From: 2-02-FULL-38-15 sp964645555
GTDB taxonomy: Bacteria > Patescibacteriota > Microgenomatia > Daviesbacterales > UBA10151
Direction: 5' to 3'
NCBI GenBank assembly: GCA_964645555.1
Contig: CAZYBP010000025.1
Location: forward strand, 1 to 13,524
DNA length: 13,524 nucleotides
A program made the position numbers and the translations under genes. This document shows positions 1 to 6,530 of this stretch, in pieces; positions within the stretch are counted from its first letter, which is position 1; the number at the start of each line of letters is the position of its first letter. Under the pieces are notes generated by a model, which saw only the letters and a list, made by a program, of their open reading frames with translations, made no database searches and was not told where the DNA came from.

Positions 1-587
1 TTGTTTCCGTCGGGCATACTGATTTAGTTTTGGTTAAAAATCATGGTGAATATGAATATTTAGGAGGAACCAGGGATGATGCGGCCGGAGAATGTTTTGA
101 CAAATGTGCCAGACTTTTAGGCTTACCTTATCCTGGCGGTCCGCAAATTGATAAGCTGGCCCAAAAAGGAAATCCCAAAGCTTTTAATTTACCTAGGCCA
201 ATGATTGATTCAGATGATTTTGATTTTTCCTTTTCCGGGCTTAAAACTGCTGTAGCAAATTTATTAAAAGAACAGCCAGATGCCTCCAAAGCTGATTTAG
301 CCGCTTCAATCGAGGCTGCAATTATAGAAACTTTGGTGGAAAAAACTATCCGGGCTACCCAATTACATAAAGTTGATCAAATTATGATAGCTGGGGGCGT
401 AGCAGCAAACCAGCAACTGGTTCGTACGTTAAAAGTTAAAAGTGAAAAGTTAAAAGTGAAATTACACATTCCGCCACCCTATTTATGCACTGATAACGGT
501 GCCATGATTGCAGCTGCTGCTTTTTTCCAAAAAGAGATTACCGACTCCTTCAGCTTACAGGCAGATCCAAATTTAGGCCTATATTGA
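1..587 (+). CDS. tsaD: tRNA A37 threonylcarbamoyltransferase TsaD, 3' part (start lies before the window)
   Basis: TsaD is the catalytic subunit that places the threonylcarbamoyl group on A37 of ANN-decoding tRNAs, working with TsaB and TsaE. The frame is open from base 3, giving about 194 residues of a family usually around 340 long; the HxxxH metal-ligand helix lies upstream. Visible family signatures are SVGHT near the left edge (usually SGGHT), YLGGTRDDAAGE, FDKCARLLGLPYPGGPQID, FSFSGLKTAV, GGVAANQQL and CTDNGAMIAAA, which carries the C-terminal metal-ligand Asp. The stop is TGA at 585-587. Two oddities are seen: the second position of SGGHT is Val, and a 7-nt tandem repeat at 428-462 encodes the segment before the final nucleotide-binding part. 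Identification is firm. The ORF could be read as starting at a TTG at base 30, but homology clearly continues to the edge. Confidence 0.96.
   Translation, partial: VSVGHTDLVLVKNHGEYEYLGGTRDDAAGECFDKCARLLGLPYPGGPQIDKLAQKGNPKAFNLPRPMIDSDDFDFSFSGLKTAVANLLKEQPDASKADLAASIEAAIIETLVEKTIRATQLHKVDQIMIAGGVAANQQLVRTLKVKSEKLKVKLHIPPPYLCTDNGAMIAAAAFFQKEITDSFSLQADPNLGLY
428..462 (+). repeat. Heptanucleotide tandem repeat inside tsaD (5 units)
   Basis: Five consecutive 7-nt units read GTTAAAA, GTTAAAA, GTGAAAA, GTTAAAA, GTGAAAT. They encode LKVKSEKLKVK in the tsaD frame, at a place where the family is variable in length. A pure GTTAAAA array would give an in-frame TAA at 444-446; the G at 444 makes it GAA. 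Confidence 0.85.
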
Positions 588-613
588 CAAGACTCTTAAA
601 CTCCGCGTAGAAT
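584..613 (+). promoter_or_regulatory. Sigma70-type promoter of the 655-981 gene
   Basis: TTGACA (584-589) and TAGAAT (608-613) are separated by 18 bp, a near-consensus housekeeping promoter. The -35 box overlaps the tsaD TGA stop. The predicted transcription start is about 620, giving a leader of roughly 35 nt that begins with the palindrome at 623-638. Confidence 0.7.
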
Positions 614-622
614 CATTTATTC

Positions 623-638
623 AAGCCCTTAAGGGCTT
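623..638 (+). promoter_or_regulatory. Perfect 16-bp palindrome in the 5' leader
   Basis: AAGCCCTTAAGGGCTT is perfectly self-complementary and can form a hairpin with 6-bp arms and a TTAA loop. It follows the predicted transcription start and sits 5 nt upstream of the AAAGGAG ribosome-binding site (644-650). It could be an mRNA-stabilising 5' hairpin, an operator, or a tsaD terminator, since it is followed by ATTTTA. Confidence 0.5.
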
Positions 639-654
639 ATTTTAAAGGAGAACT

Positions 655-981
655 ATGGCTGAAAGAAAACTTTTTCATGTTCAAGAGGGTTTTATAGCCC
701 CCACCCAAAGTGTTTGGGTGGATAATAAGCGTAGTCCAGTTGGTTTCTACAGTTCGTATATAAATATAGAATCTCCTCGTGGGACTAGGGTGCTGGCATT
801 AGCAAAAAGATCACCCCAATCTACTGGTGAAGAAGTAGACATGATCCTGCTTAATAATCATGTAGTTGAACGAACTTTCCGGGCTTCTCACCCAATACCC
901 ATAGATTCTCTAGTAAGAAAATTTAATCCTAAAGATTACCGCGGTTATAATTCTAAGATAGACTCAGCTAAAAGATCATAG
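655..981 (+). CDS. Hypothetical protein, 108 aa, unrecognised
   Basis: I do not recognise a family. The start is an ATG with a canonical AAAGGAG ribosome-binding site (644-650) 4 nt upstream, rare in this window, and with its own promoter at 584-613, so it is very likely a real, well-expressed gene. The 108-residue product is soluble-looking, with no signal peptide or membrane helix. It is basic near both ends, with a beta-rich middle (FYSSYINIE, TRVLALAKR, EVDMILLNNHVVERTF) and a Lys/Arg/Ser-rich C-terminus (residues about 92-108). Tyrosines and prolines are scattered through it and there are no cysteines. It sits between tsaD and valS, both translation-related, and 34 nt before valS. A role in translation or nucleic-acid binding would be a guess. 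The stop is TAG at 979-981. Confidence 0.8.
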   Translation: MAERKLFHVQEGFIAPTQSVWVDNKRSPVGFYSSYINIESPRGTRVLALAKRSPQSTGEEVDMILLNNHVVERTFRASHPIPIDSLVRKFNPKDYRGYNSKIDSAKRS

Positions 982-1002
982 AGGTTCTAACTAAATTTGC
1001 AT

Positions 1003-1008
1003 TATAAT
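1003..1008 (+). promoter_or_regulatory. -10 box of a predicted leaderless valS transcript
   Basis: A perfect TATAAT ends 7 nt before the valS ATG at 1016, so transcription should begin at or next to the start codon. No Shine-Dalgarno sequence fits in the remaining space. No good -35 hexamer is visible 16-18 bp upstream. Confidence 0.6.
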
Positions 1009-1015
1009 ATGCTAT

Positions 1016-3166
1016 ATGGATAAAACATACGATCAAAAAACAGTTGAGGAAAAATGGTACAAATTCTGGGAAGATTCCGGGTTTTTCAAAGCAGACCCTA
1101 ATTCTTCCAAACCTCCTTATGGTCTTTTAATCCCTCCGCCTAACTTAACCGGATCCCCTCATTTAGGCCATGCCATGCAACATGCTATTTTAGATGCCAT
1201 TGCTAGATTCAAAAGGATGCAGGGCTTTGATGTGTTACTTTTACCGGGAGTTGACCATGCCGGCATCCAATTTGAAGGCACCTTAAATAAACTATTAGAA
1301 AAAGAGGGTACTTCCAAACAAAAATTAGGCAGGGATGAATGGATGAAGCGAGCCTGGCAATTCAAGGAAGAAGTTTATAAAACCTTTCATAATACCTGGA
1401 CAGTGTTTGGTTTATCTGCAGATTGGTCAAGGGAAGTTTTCACTTTAGAAGAAAAGGTCCAAAAAGCAGTTTTAGAAGAATTTAAAAGTTTTTGGGAACA
1501 GGATTTACTTTATAAGGGAGCCTACATTGTCCAATGGTGCCCTAAAGACCAAACAGCCATTGAAGATGTGGAGATGGAATATGAAGAAAGAAAAGAAAAG
1601 CTTTACTTTATTAAATACCAGGTAGAGAATTCTGATGAAGCCATAACTATCGCTACTGCCAGGCCAGAAACCATTGCTGCTGATGTAGCTATCGCAATCT
1701 ACCCAAAACATCCCAAATATACACATTTAGTTGGTAAAAACGCCATTAATCCCTTTACTCAAACTAAAATCCCAATTCTGGAAGATGAAAGAGTGGAAAA
1801 GGATTTTGGTACAGGTGCATTAAAGATTACTCCTGGACATGATTTATTAGATTACGAAATCGGCAAAGATCATAACTTATCCACTCTTCATGTTATAGAT
1901 AAAACCGGCAGAGTGACTGAACTGGATCCAAATCTTAAGGGGTTAAAGATTCTGGAGGCCAGGACCAAAGCAACTGAACTCCTAAAAGCCCAAATCGAAA
2001 AACAGGAAGAATATACTCACTCAGTACCTATCTGTGAACGTTGTAAGACTACTGTTGAACCTTTAATTTCTGAAGAATGGTTTGTCAAAATGGAGCCTTT
2101 GGCAAAGAAAGCTTTAAAAAGAATAAATGAAGTCAATTTTGTACCCAAAAACTATCAAAAGATTTTGTCGGATTGGATGGAGGTAATCCGCGACTGGTGT
2201 ATTTCCCGTTCCCTTTGGTGGGGACACAGAATCCCGGTTTGGTATTGCCAAAAATGTAATCCCAACCATTTAGTAGGCAGGGACCGGGATATGGTTATTT
2301 CTCTGGAAGAACCCGGCAAAAATTGTCAAACCTGTAACCAAAAACACTGGGTTCAAGATGAACAAGTTCTAGATACCTGGTTTTCTTCAGGGCTTTGGCC
2401 TATGGCTACCTTAGGCTGGCCTGTACAATCAAAAGAATTTGAAAAGTATTATCCATGGCAATTTGAATTATCTGCTCCGGAAATAAAATACCTGTGGATT
2501 GCCAGAATGATTATGCTGGGACTTCATTTTACCCAGAAAGTTCCTTTTGAAAATATGTTTTTTCATGGCATGATCAGGGATTTAGAGGGCAGGAAGTTTT
2601 CCAAATCCTTAGGTAATGGCATAGATCCTAATGAATTAAGAAATCAATGGGGTACTGATGCAACCAGAATGGCTTTATACAGTTATGCTGCACCTGGCAG
2701 AGATGGCAAGGCATCCCGCCAAACCATGGATGAAAGGTGTAAAAACTTTAGAAACTTTGGCACCAAACTAAGAAATATTGCCCGCTTCATAGTGGAACTA
2801 AAACCTGAGGGGGCAAAAAGCATGTATGAAGATATACCTACCGTACAAAGCTTGTCTAACCCAAATGATAAAGAGATTATAGAAAAACTTAATCAGATTA
2901 CCAAAGATGTCACCAAAGACCTAGAAGGTTTTAATCTACATTTGGCCATTGATAAATTGTATGAATTTATTTGGCATGAATTTGCGGATAAATATATAGA
3001 AATCACCAAAAATAGGCGGATAGAGACTCAACCTATTTTAGAATATGTATTTAAAACTTCCTTAGAACTTTTACACCCATTTATGCCTTTTATCACAGAA
3101 GAACTTTGGCAAAAGTTACCTCATGAAGGTAAATCAATCATGATTACTACTTGGCCTACAATTTAA
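1016..3166 (+). CDS. valS: Valyl-tRNA synthetase, compact form without C-terminal coiled coil
   Basis: This class I aminoacyl-tRNA synthetase charges tRNA-Val and edits mischarged threonine. In order: HLGH (residues 49-52, the HIGH signature, within PPNLTGSPHLGHAM); a CP1 editing domain with ATARPET (about 213-219) and GTGALKITPGHD (about 265-276); cysteine pairs at about 340 (ICERC), 411 (YCQKC) and 437 (NCQTC) that suggest zinc knuckles; KFSKS (527-531, the KMSKS signature); and an anticodon-binding helical domain ending in FMPFITEELWQKLP. The protein is 716 residues against roughly 860-950 for typical bacterial ValRS. It stops right after the anticodon-binding domain, so the C-terminal coiled-coil arm that contacts the tRNA elbow is missing. 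The end is a clean TAA with a regulated gene immediately after, so a frameshift is unlikely. The start follows a perfect -10 box with no ribosome-binding site. Confidence 0.97.
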   Translation: MDKTYDQKTVEEKWYKFWEDSGFFKADPNSSKPPYGLLIPPPNLTGSPHLGHAMQHAILDAIARFKRMQGFDVLLLPGVDHAGIQFEGTLNKLLEKEGTSKQKLGRDEWMKRAWQFKEEVYKTFHNTWTVFGLSADWSREVFTLEEKVQKAVLEEFKSFWEQDLLYKGAYIVQWCPKDQTAIEDVEMEYEERKEKLYFIKYQVENSDEAITIATARPETIAADVAIAIYPKHPKYTHLVGKNAINPFTQTKIPILEDERVEKDFGTGALKITPGHDLLDYEIGKDHNLSTLHVIDKTGRVTELDPNLKGLKILEARTKATELLKAQIEKQEEYTHSVPICERCKTTVEPLISEEWFVKMEPLAKKALKRINEVNFVPKNYQKILSDWMEVIRDWCISRSLWWGHRIPVWYCQKCNPNHLVGRDRDMVISLEEPGKNCQTCNQKHWVQDEQVLDTWFSSGLWPMATLGWPVQSKEFEKYYPWQFELSAPEIKYLWIARMIMLGLHFTQKVPFENMFFHGMIRDLEGRKFSKSLGNGIDPNELRNQWGTDATRMALYSYAAPGRDGKASRQTMDERCKNFRNFGTKLRNIARFIVELKPEGAKSMYEDIPTVQSLSNPNDKEIIEKLNQITKDVTKDLEGFNLHLAIDKLYEFIWHEFADKYIEITKNRRIETQPILEYVFKTSLELLHPFMPFITEELWQKLPHEGKSIMITTWPTI

Positions 3167-3207
3167 GTACATCCAAATGTACTTTTAAAGGTATGGTATA
3201 ATGTACT
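3165..3207 (+). promoter_or_regulatory. Toxin-antitoxin operator: inverted repeat plus third half-site
   Basis: AAGTACAT (3165-3172), a CCAA spacer and ATGTACTT (3177-3184) form a perfect inverted repeat. ATGTACT recurs at 3201-3207, 24 bp after its first copy. The dyad covers the expected -35 region and the third copy covers the end of the -10 box, as expected for autorepression by an antitoxin/toxin complex. The dyad overlaps the last bases of the valS stop codon and is followed by TTTT overlapping its distal arm (3183-3186), so it could also act as a weak valS terminator. Confidence 0.65.
3194..3202 (+). promoter_or_regulatory. Extended -10 promoter of the toxin-antitoxin operon
   Basis: TG-G-TATAAT is a perfect extended -10 element (TG at 3194-3195, hexamer 3197-3202). 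The hexamer ends 8 nt before the antitoxin ATG, predicting a leaderless or nearly leaderless mRNA. No -35 consensus is present; the operator dyad occupies that position. Confidence 0.7.
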
Positions 3208-3210
3208 CAT

Positions 3211-3468
3211 ATGATTAATGTAGTTTCTATTACAGACTTAAAACAAAACACCAAGCAGGTGGTGGAAAAGGTTAAAACCTCTAAAAAACCTATGGTGGTG
3301 TTACAACGCTCAGAACCTGCTGCTGTATTGGTGGATCCTGAATACTATGAGAAATTAGAACAAGCCTTAGAGGACTTGGAAGACCTGCAAGCTATTGAAG
3401 AAAGAAAAAATGAACCTACTGTATCTTTTGAAGAAGTTGCTAAAAAAATAGGATATAAACTAAAATGA
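3211..3468 (+). CDS. Phd/YefM-family type II antitoxin
   Basis: This 85-aa protein neutralises the adjacent toxin and probably represses the operon. The N-terminal half matches the Phd/YefM DNA-binding fold: MINVVSITDLKQNTKQVVEKV, then a KPMVVLQRSEPAAVLVDPEYYEKL core with the characteristic 'prevent-host-death' strand pattern. The C-terminal part (from about residue 50) is a charged helix, EQALEDLEDLQAIEERKNE, of the type that wraps round RelE/YoeB-like toxins. Antitoxin-first order, a 4-nt gap to the toxin and an operator over the promoter are all typical of the class. There is no ribosome-binding site, and the start codon follows an extended -10 box by 8 nt. The toxin probably depends on translational coupling, since the antitoxin ends in TGA only 4 nt before the toxin ATG. 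Confidence 0.92.
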   Translation: MINVVSITDLKQNTKQVVEKVKTSKKPMVVLQRSEPAAVLVDPEYYEKLEQALEDLEDLQAIEERKNEPTVSFEEVAKKIGYKLK

Positions 3469-3472
3469 GTTA

Positions 3473-3721
3473 ATGCAAATTAAATTTACAAAGTCTACTG
3501 AAAAGGAATTAGTAAATTTAGATAAAAATGTTTCCCACCGTATCTTCGAAAAAGCTCTTCAGCTTAAAGATAACCCCTATGGTTTAGGCTCACAGAAATT
3601 AGAGGGTGGACAAGGTTACAGAATAAGAATCGGAGATTATAGAGTAGTTTACACCATAGATAAAGTAAGTAAAACTGTGATTATCACAAAAGTCGGCCAT
3701 AGGAAAGAAGTTTACCGTTAG
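3473..3721 (+). CDS. RelE/ParE-superfamily toxin
   Basis: This 82-aa basic protein is of the RelE family, whose members mostly cleave mRNA in the ribosomal A site. Visible family features are the N-terminal strand QIKFTKSTEKELVNL, the helix pair ending in LQLKDNPYG, the SQKLEGGQGYRIRIGDYRVVYTI core and the C-terminal VGHRKEVYR. The Lys/Arg residues of the core and the GHRKEVYR tail correspond to the basic catalytic positions of RelE-like endoribonucleases, so activity looks intact. It is not clear from sequence alone whether it is closer to RelE (RNase) or ParE (gyrase poison); the YRIRIGDYRVVY and GHRKEVY motifs favour RelE. It lies 4 nt downstream of its antitoxin with no independent ribosome-binding site. 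The gene ends in TAG and is followed by the ABC exporter 43 nt later. Confidence 0.92.
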   Translation: MQIKFTKSTEKELVNLDKNVSHRIFEKALQLKDNPYGLGSQKLEGGQGYRIRIGDYRVVYTIDKVSKTVIITKVGHRKEVYR

Positions 3722-3728
3722 ATAGTGC

Positions 3729-3764
3729 AACCTCATCTTGTCCATAGTATGATAACCTCATCTT
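3729..3764 (+). repeat. 11-bp direct repeat in front of the ABC exporter
   Basis: AACCTCATCTT occurs at 3729-3739 and again at 3754-3764, 25 bp apart, with the second copy touching the ATG at 3765. A possible -10 (TATGAT, 3748-3753) lies between the copies, with a poor -35 (GTGCAA, 3725-3730) at 17 bp. The pair could be a regulator site or a small duplication. No ribosome-binding site is present. Confidence 0.5.
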
Positions 3765-5546
3765 ATGAATAAAGAACTGGCAGAAATTCTGATAGGTTTT
3801 AAAAGAGCTTTAAAACTTTTAGATAGGCCTGAAAAAGTCTCTTTAATATTTGCCTCTATCATTATGCTGATTACCGGTGTTTTAACCAACCTCCCAGCCT
3901 TAATTTTAGGAAAACTAACTGATAAATTAGTTGGTACCCAAAATATCCAGTTTGCCCTAGCTCTACCTTTTATTGGTTTAATCATAATCATCATTTTAAT
4001 CAGGGAAGCTCTAACAGTTTTGCGCAAATATTTAGTGGAAAATGTGGCTACCCAAACTGACAAGAAAGAAACTGTTGAGGTAGTAGAACATTTATTAAAA
4101 ACAGACATTGCAGTCATTAATAAACAACAAATCGGGGCTCTGCACGGCCGGGTTTTTAGAGCGATCCAAGGTTTAGTCAGGGTAATTAAGTTGGGATTTT
4201 TAGAATTTTTACCCATTTTTTTCTCAGCATTGGCTGCCATTATAATTGCCTTAACCCAAAAACCTCTTTTGGCCTCAGTGATGGTTTTGGTTATCCCTAG
4301 TGGGCTTTATATTATTCTCAAACAAGTCTCCTCTCAAAAAGGTATTAGGGTGGCGTTGTTAAGAACTAAAGAAAAAATAGACGGCGCAGTGGTAGAAATG
4401 CTAACTGGCTTAGAAACAATCAGGGTATTGGACACCGCTCATGAGGAAGTTAAAAAGGTTGAGGAAGTAGCAGAAAGCTCAAGGCAAAAAGAAATCCGTC
4501 ACCATATCTCTATGGCCATTTTTGATGCGGTCAAATATTTAAATGAGGGATTCTTCTATATTTTAGTTATTAGCCTATCTATCTTACTGGCTGCTCAAGG
4601 AATTATTTCTAAAGGAGATATCTTAGTTTATTCAATTTTATTTTTATCCATCACAGGCCCTTTGCGGGAGATTCACCGAATCTTAGACCAAGCTCATGAA
4701 AGCTCTATCTTGGTTAATGATTTATATTCCTTGTTAAACGAGCCCACCGACATTTCATTCCGTATTCCACCACCTAGCCAACACTCTAGGTCAAACACAG
4801 AAATTCCAAATTCAATCTTAAATATTAAAAGCCTTTCCTTTGCCTACCCAGAAAACTCCCATCAGCTAATCTTAAACAATATCACTTTATCGGTTAAACC
4901 AGGAGAAAAAATCGGTATAGTTTCCAGTTCCGGCGGTGGCAAAACAACCTTGGTTAAAATACTGCTCAGGTTAGTTCATGACTATAAAGGCCAGGTTTAT
5001 TTATTCAGCAAAGACTTAACAAATATCTCCCGGGAAGAAATCTCCCAAAAAATAGCTTACGTGCCGCAAAAAACCTATATTTTCTCCGGTACTATCCGTG
5101 ACAATATTACTTATGGCTGTGGCCGGAAAGCGGCTGAGCAAGAAATAATTAGGGCTGCTAAACAGGCTAATATCTATCAGGAAATAATTCATTCACTGGG
5201 CGGATTAGACGGAGTTGTAGATGAAGCTGGAAATAACCTTTCCGGCGGCCAAAAACAAAGGTTGGCCTTAGCCAGGTTGATTTTAACCTCACCTGAGCTT
5301 TTTATTTTTGACGAGGCTACCTCTGCTTTAGATAATACTAATGAAAGCATTATTCAGAAGAATATAGAAAGGCTTTTTAAAAACAAAACTACCATCACCA
5401 TTGCTCACAGATTAACTACTTTAAAAAAGTCAGACCGAATTTTAGTTTTTGATCAAGGCAAAATAGTTCAAGAGGGGAATTTTAATGAGCTGGCTGATAA
5501 AAAGGGTCTATTCAAAGATTTGTTGGAACAAAGGGAGAAGGAATAA
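3765..5546 (+). CDS. ABC transporter, fused permease and ATPase (exporter type)
   Basis: This 593-aa half-transporter is predicted to dimerise in the cytoplasmic membrane and export an unknown substrate (lipid, peptide, glycan or drug). Residues about 1-325 form the transmembrane domain, with hydrophobic segments near 26-50, 65-85, 145-190 and 262-300. Residues about 350-593 form the nucleotide-binding domain: the A-loop region FAYPENSHQLIL; Walker A VSSSGGGKTT (about 386-394); Q-loop YVPQKTYIFSGTIRDN; signature LSGGQKQR (about 492); Walker B LFIFDEATSALD with its catalytic Glu; and H-loop IAHR (about 546). The first glycine of the Walker A motif (GxxGxGKS/T in exporters) is Ser. Everything else looks functional. 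A half-transporter with no partner gene nearby suggests a homodimer. The gene has no ribosome-binding site. Confidence 0.95.
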   Translation: MNKELAEILIGFKRALKLLDRPEKVSLIFASIIMLITGVLTNLPALILGKLTDKLVGTQNIQFALALPFIGLIIIIILIREALTVLRKYLVENVATQTDKKETVEVVEHLLKTDIAVINKQQIGALHGRVFRAIQGLVRVIKLGFLEFLPIFFSALAAIIIALTQKPLLASVMVLVIPSGLYIILKQVSSQKGIRVALLRTKEKIDGAVVEMLTGLETIRVLDTAHEEVKKVEEVAESSRQKEIRHHISMAIFDAVKYLNEGFFYILVISLSILLAAQGIISKGDILVYSILFLSITGPLREIHRILDQAHESSILVNDLYSLLNEPTDISFRIPPPSQHSRSNTEIPNSILNIKSLSFAYPENSHQLILNNITLSVKPGEKIGIVSSSGGGKTTLVKILLRLVHDYKGQVYLFSKDLTNISREEISQKIAYVPQKTYIFSGTIRDNITYGCGRKAAEQEIIRAAKQANIYQEIIHSLGGLDGVVDEAGNNLSGGQKQRLALARLILTSPELFIFDEATSALDNTNESIIQKNIERLFKNKTTITIAHRLTTLKKSDRILVFDQGKIVQEGNFNELADKKGLFKDLLEQREKE

Positions 5547-5706
5547 AAACTACTTTAACGTCGGACAATATTTACCCTTAGGCACGAATTTCCGCATATA
5601 AAACGCAGATTAGCCGCATAAGATATTTTTAGCATTCGGTGGAATTCTGATTCAATACGGACAAGGTTTGGCTCTTTCTTCTACGTGATCTGAGGCTGGG
5701 TTGAAG
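5547..5706. other. Spacer between convergent genes, no gene seen
   Basis: I found no convincing ORF, tRNA or strong terminator hairpin on either strand, although both flanking genes end here. CCGCATA occurs twice (5592-5598 and 5614-5620) in direct orientation. A weak GAAT/ATTC stem is present near 5651-5662. Confidence 0.4.
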
Positions 5707-6468
5707 CTATTTATTTTCTTCCCCAGACTGAGGTTGCTCTGAATTCTCCGTTGATTGCTTCTCTGCTGCCCCCTCGGCCACCTCTTCTCCCTCTTTAGCC
5801 TCTTCGCTTCCGGTGCCAGTCTCACCACCCTCAGCTGTTCCTGCCTCCGCCGCCGCGGCTGCAGCCGCGGCTGATTCCTCTTCCATTTGTTTCTTCATTT
5901 CTTCCGTAATAGCCGGCGCCAATTTAACAACAATCTCATCATCTTGTGCATGAACAGTTAATTTACTTCTATCAAAATTTAATTGTCCCACAGTAATAGC
6001 ATCATCTATATTTTTCAAAGAAGTAATATCAACTTCAATTTTTTCTACCAAATCAGTTGGCAAAGCTTCAACTTCTACTTCATTTAGAGTCTGCAAAACA
6101 ATAGTTTCCCCCAAATTTACAGATTCTGGTTGCTCACCTATTAAAACCAAAGGAACAGGTACTTTAACCTTTTGGCTTAAGTTAACCTGGTAAAAATCAA
6201 TGTGTATAGGCTTACCTGTCACAGGGTCATATTGCACACCCCGAACCATTACAGGTCTGACTTTTTCTTCCCCTATTTTAAGGCTAATAAGACCAGTCTC
6301 CCCTGCCTGATGAAAGGTTTTCAAGAAATCATGGGCACTAACAGCTACATGTTCAGTATCCACCTTTTTACCAAATACATGACCCGGCAATAAACCGTCT
6401 TTCCTTAATTTTTTAACCTTTTTACCCAAGACAATTCTTTCTTGAGCATTTAATGAAAGTTTATCCAT
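5707..6468 (-). CDS. rplY: 50S ribosomal protein bL25, CTC (general stress protein) form with long acidic tail
   Basis: bL25 binds 5S rRNA in the large ribosomal subunit. Residues about 1-95 match the 5S-binding barrel: LNAQERIVLGKKVKKLRKDGLLPGHVFGK, then GVQYDPVTGKPIHIDFYQV, a hallmark of the family. Residues about 96-185 match the second beta domain of CTC/TL5 proteins (VPVPLVLIGE, VNLGETIVLQTLNEVEVEALP, LPTDLVEKIEVDITSL). From about residue 190 there is a low-complexity tail: a Met/Lys/Glu helix, eight alanines, then Gly/Glu/Thr-rich acidic sequence to residue 253, longer than the tail of typical CTC proteins (about 200-220 residues in all). The tail region is much richer in GC than the rest. 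A promoter with extended -10 precedes it at 6493-6521, and no ribosome-binding site is visible. It converges with the ABC exporter. Confidence 0.95.
   Translation of the reverse strand: MDKLSLNAQERIVLGKKVKKLRKDGLLPGHVFGKKVDTEHVAVSAHDFLKTFHQAGETGLISLKIGEEKVRPVMVRGVQYDPVTGKPIHIDFYQVNLSQKVKVPVPLVLIGEQPESVNLGETIVLQTLNEVEVEALPTDLVEKIEVDITSLKNIDDAITVGQLNFDRSKLTVHAQDDEIVVKLAPAITEEMKKQMEEESAAAAAAAAEAGTAEGGETGTGSEEAKEGEEVAEGAAEKQSTENSEQPQSGEENK
5852..5871. repeat. Perfect 20-bp GC-rich palindrome in the rplY poly-alanine tail
   Basis: GCCGCGGCTGCAGCCGCGGC is perfectly self-complementary and lies in the run of eight alanine codons. It is the most GC-rich spot in the window and would form a strong hairpin in the mRNA close to the 3' end of the coding region. 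Confidence 0.6.
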
Positions 6469-6492
6469 AACTTAACTTAAATTGACCATAGT

Positions 6493-6521
6493 AATTTAAC
6501 ACAGACTAAAACAATATTCAA
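6493..6521 (-). promoter_or_regulatory. Probable rplY promoter
   Basis: On the minus strand, TTGAAT (plus coordinates 6516-6521) is 17 bp from TAAATT (6493-6498), which is preceded by TGT, an extended -10. The predicted start near 6486 gives a leader of about 18-20 nt that contains a TAAGTTAAGTT repeat but no Shine-Dalgarno sequence. An alternative -10 is TATGGT slightly downstream. Confidence 0.45.
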
Positions 6522-6530
6522 GAAATACTT

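Noticed and set aside
3465..3475. ATG overlapping the antitoxin TGA as an alternative toxin start
   Set aside because: It is not in the toxin frame; the ATG at 3473 gives the complete RelE fold.
3758..4240. 160-aa ORF opposite the ABC exporter
   Set aside because: It is a shadow of the permease coding region. Its composition follows the complementary strand and it has no start signal or family motif.
5547..5706. Possible tRNA or small RNA in the convergent spacer
   Set aside because: No T-loop, anticodon stem or matching acceptor arms could be found on either strand, and no promoter is evident.
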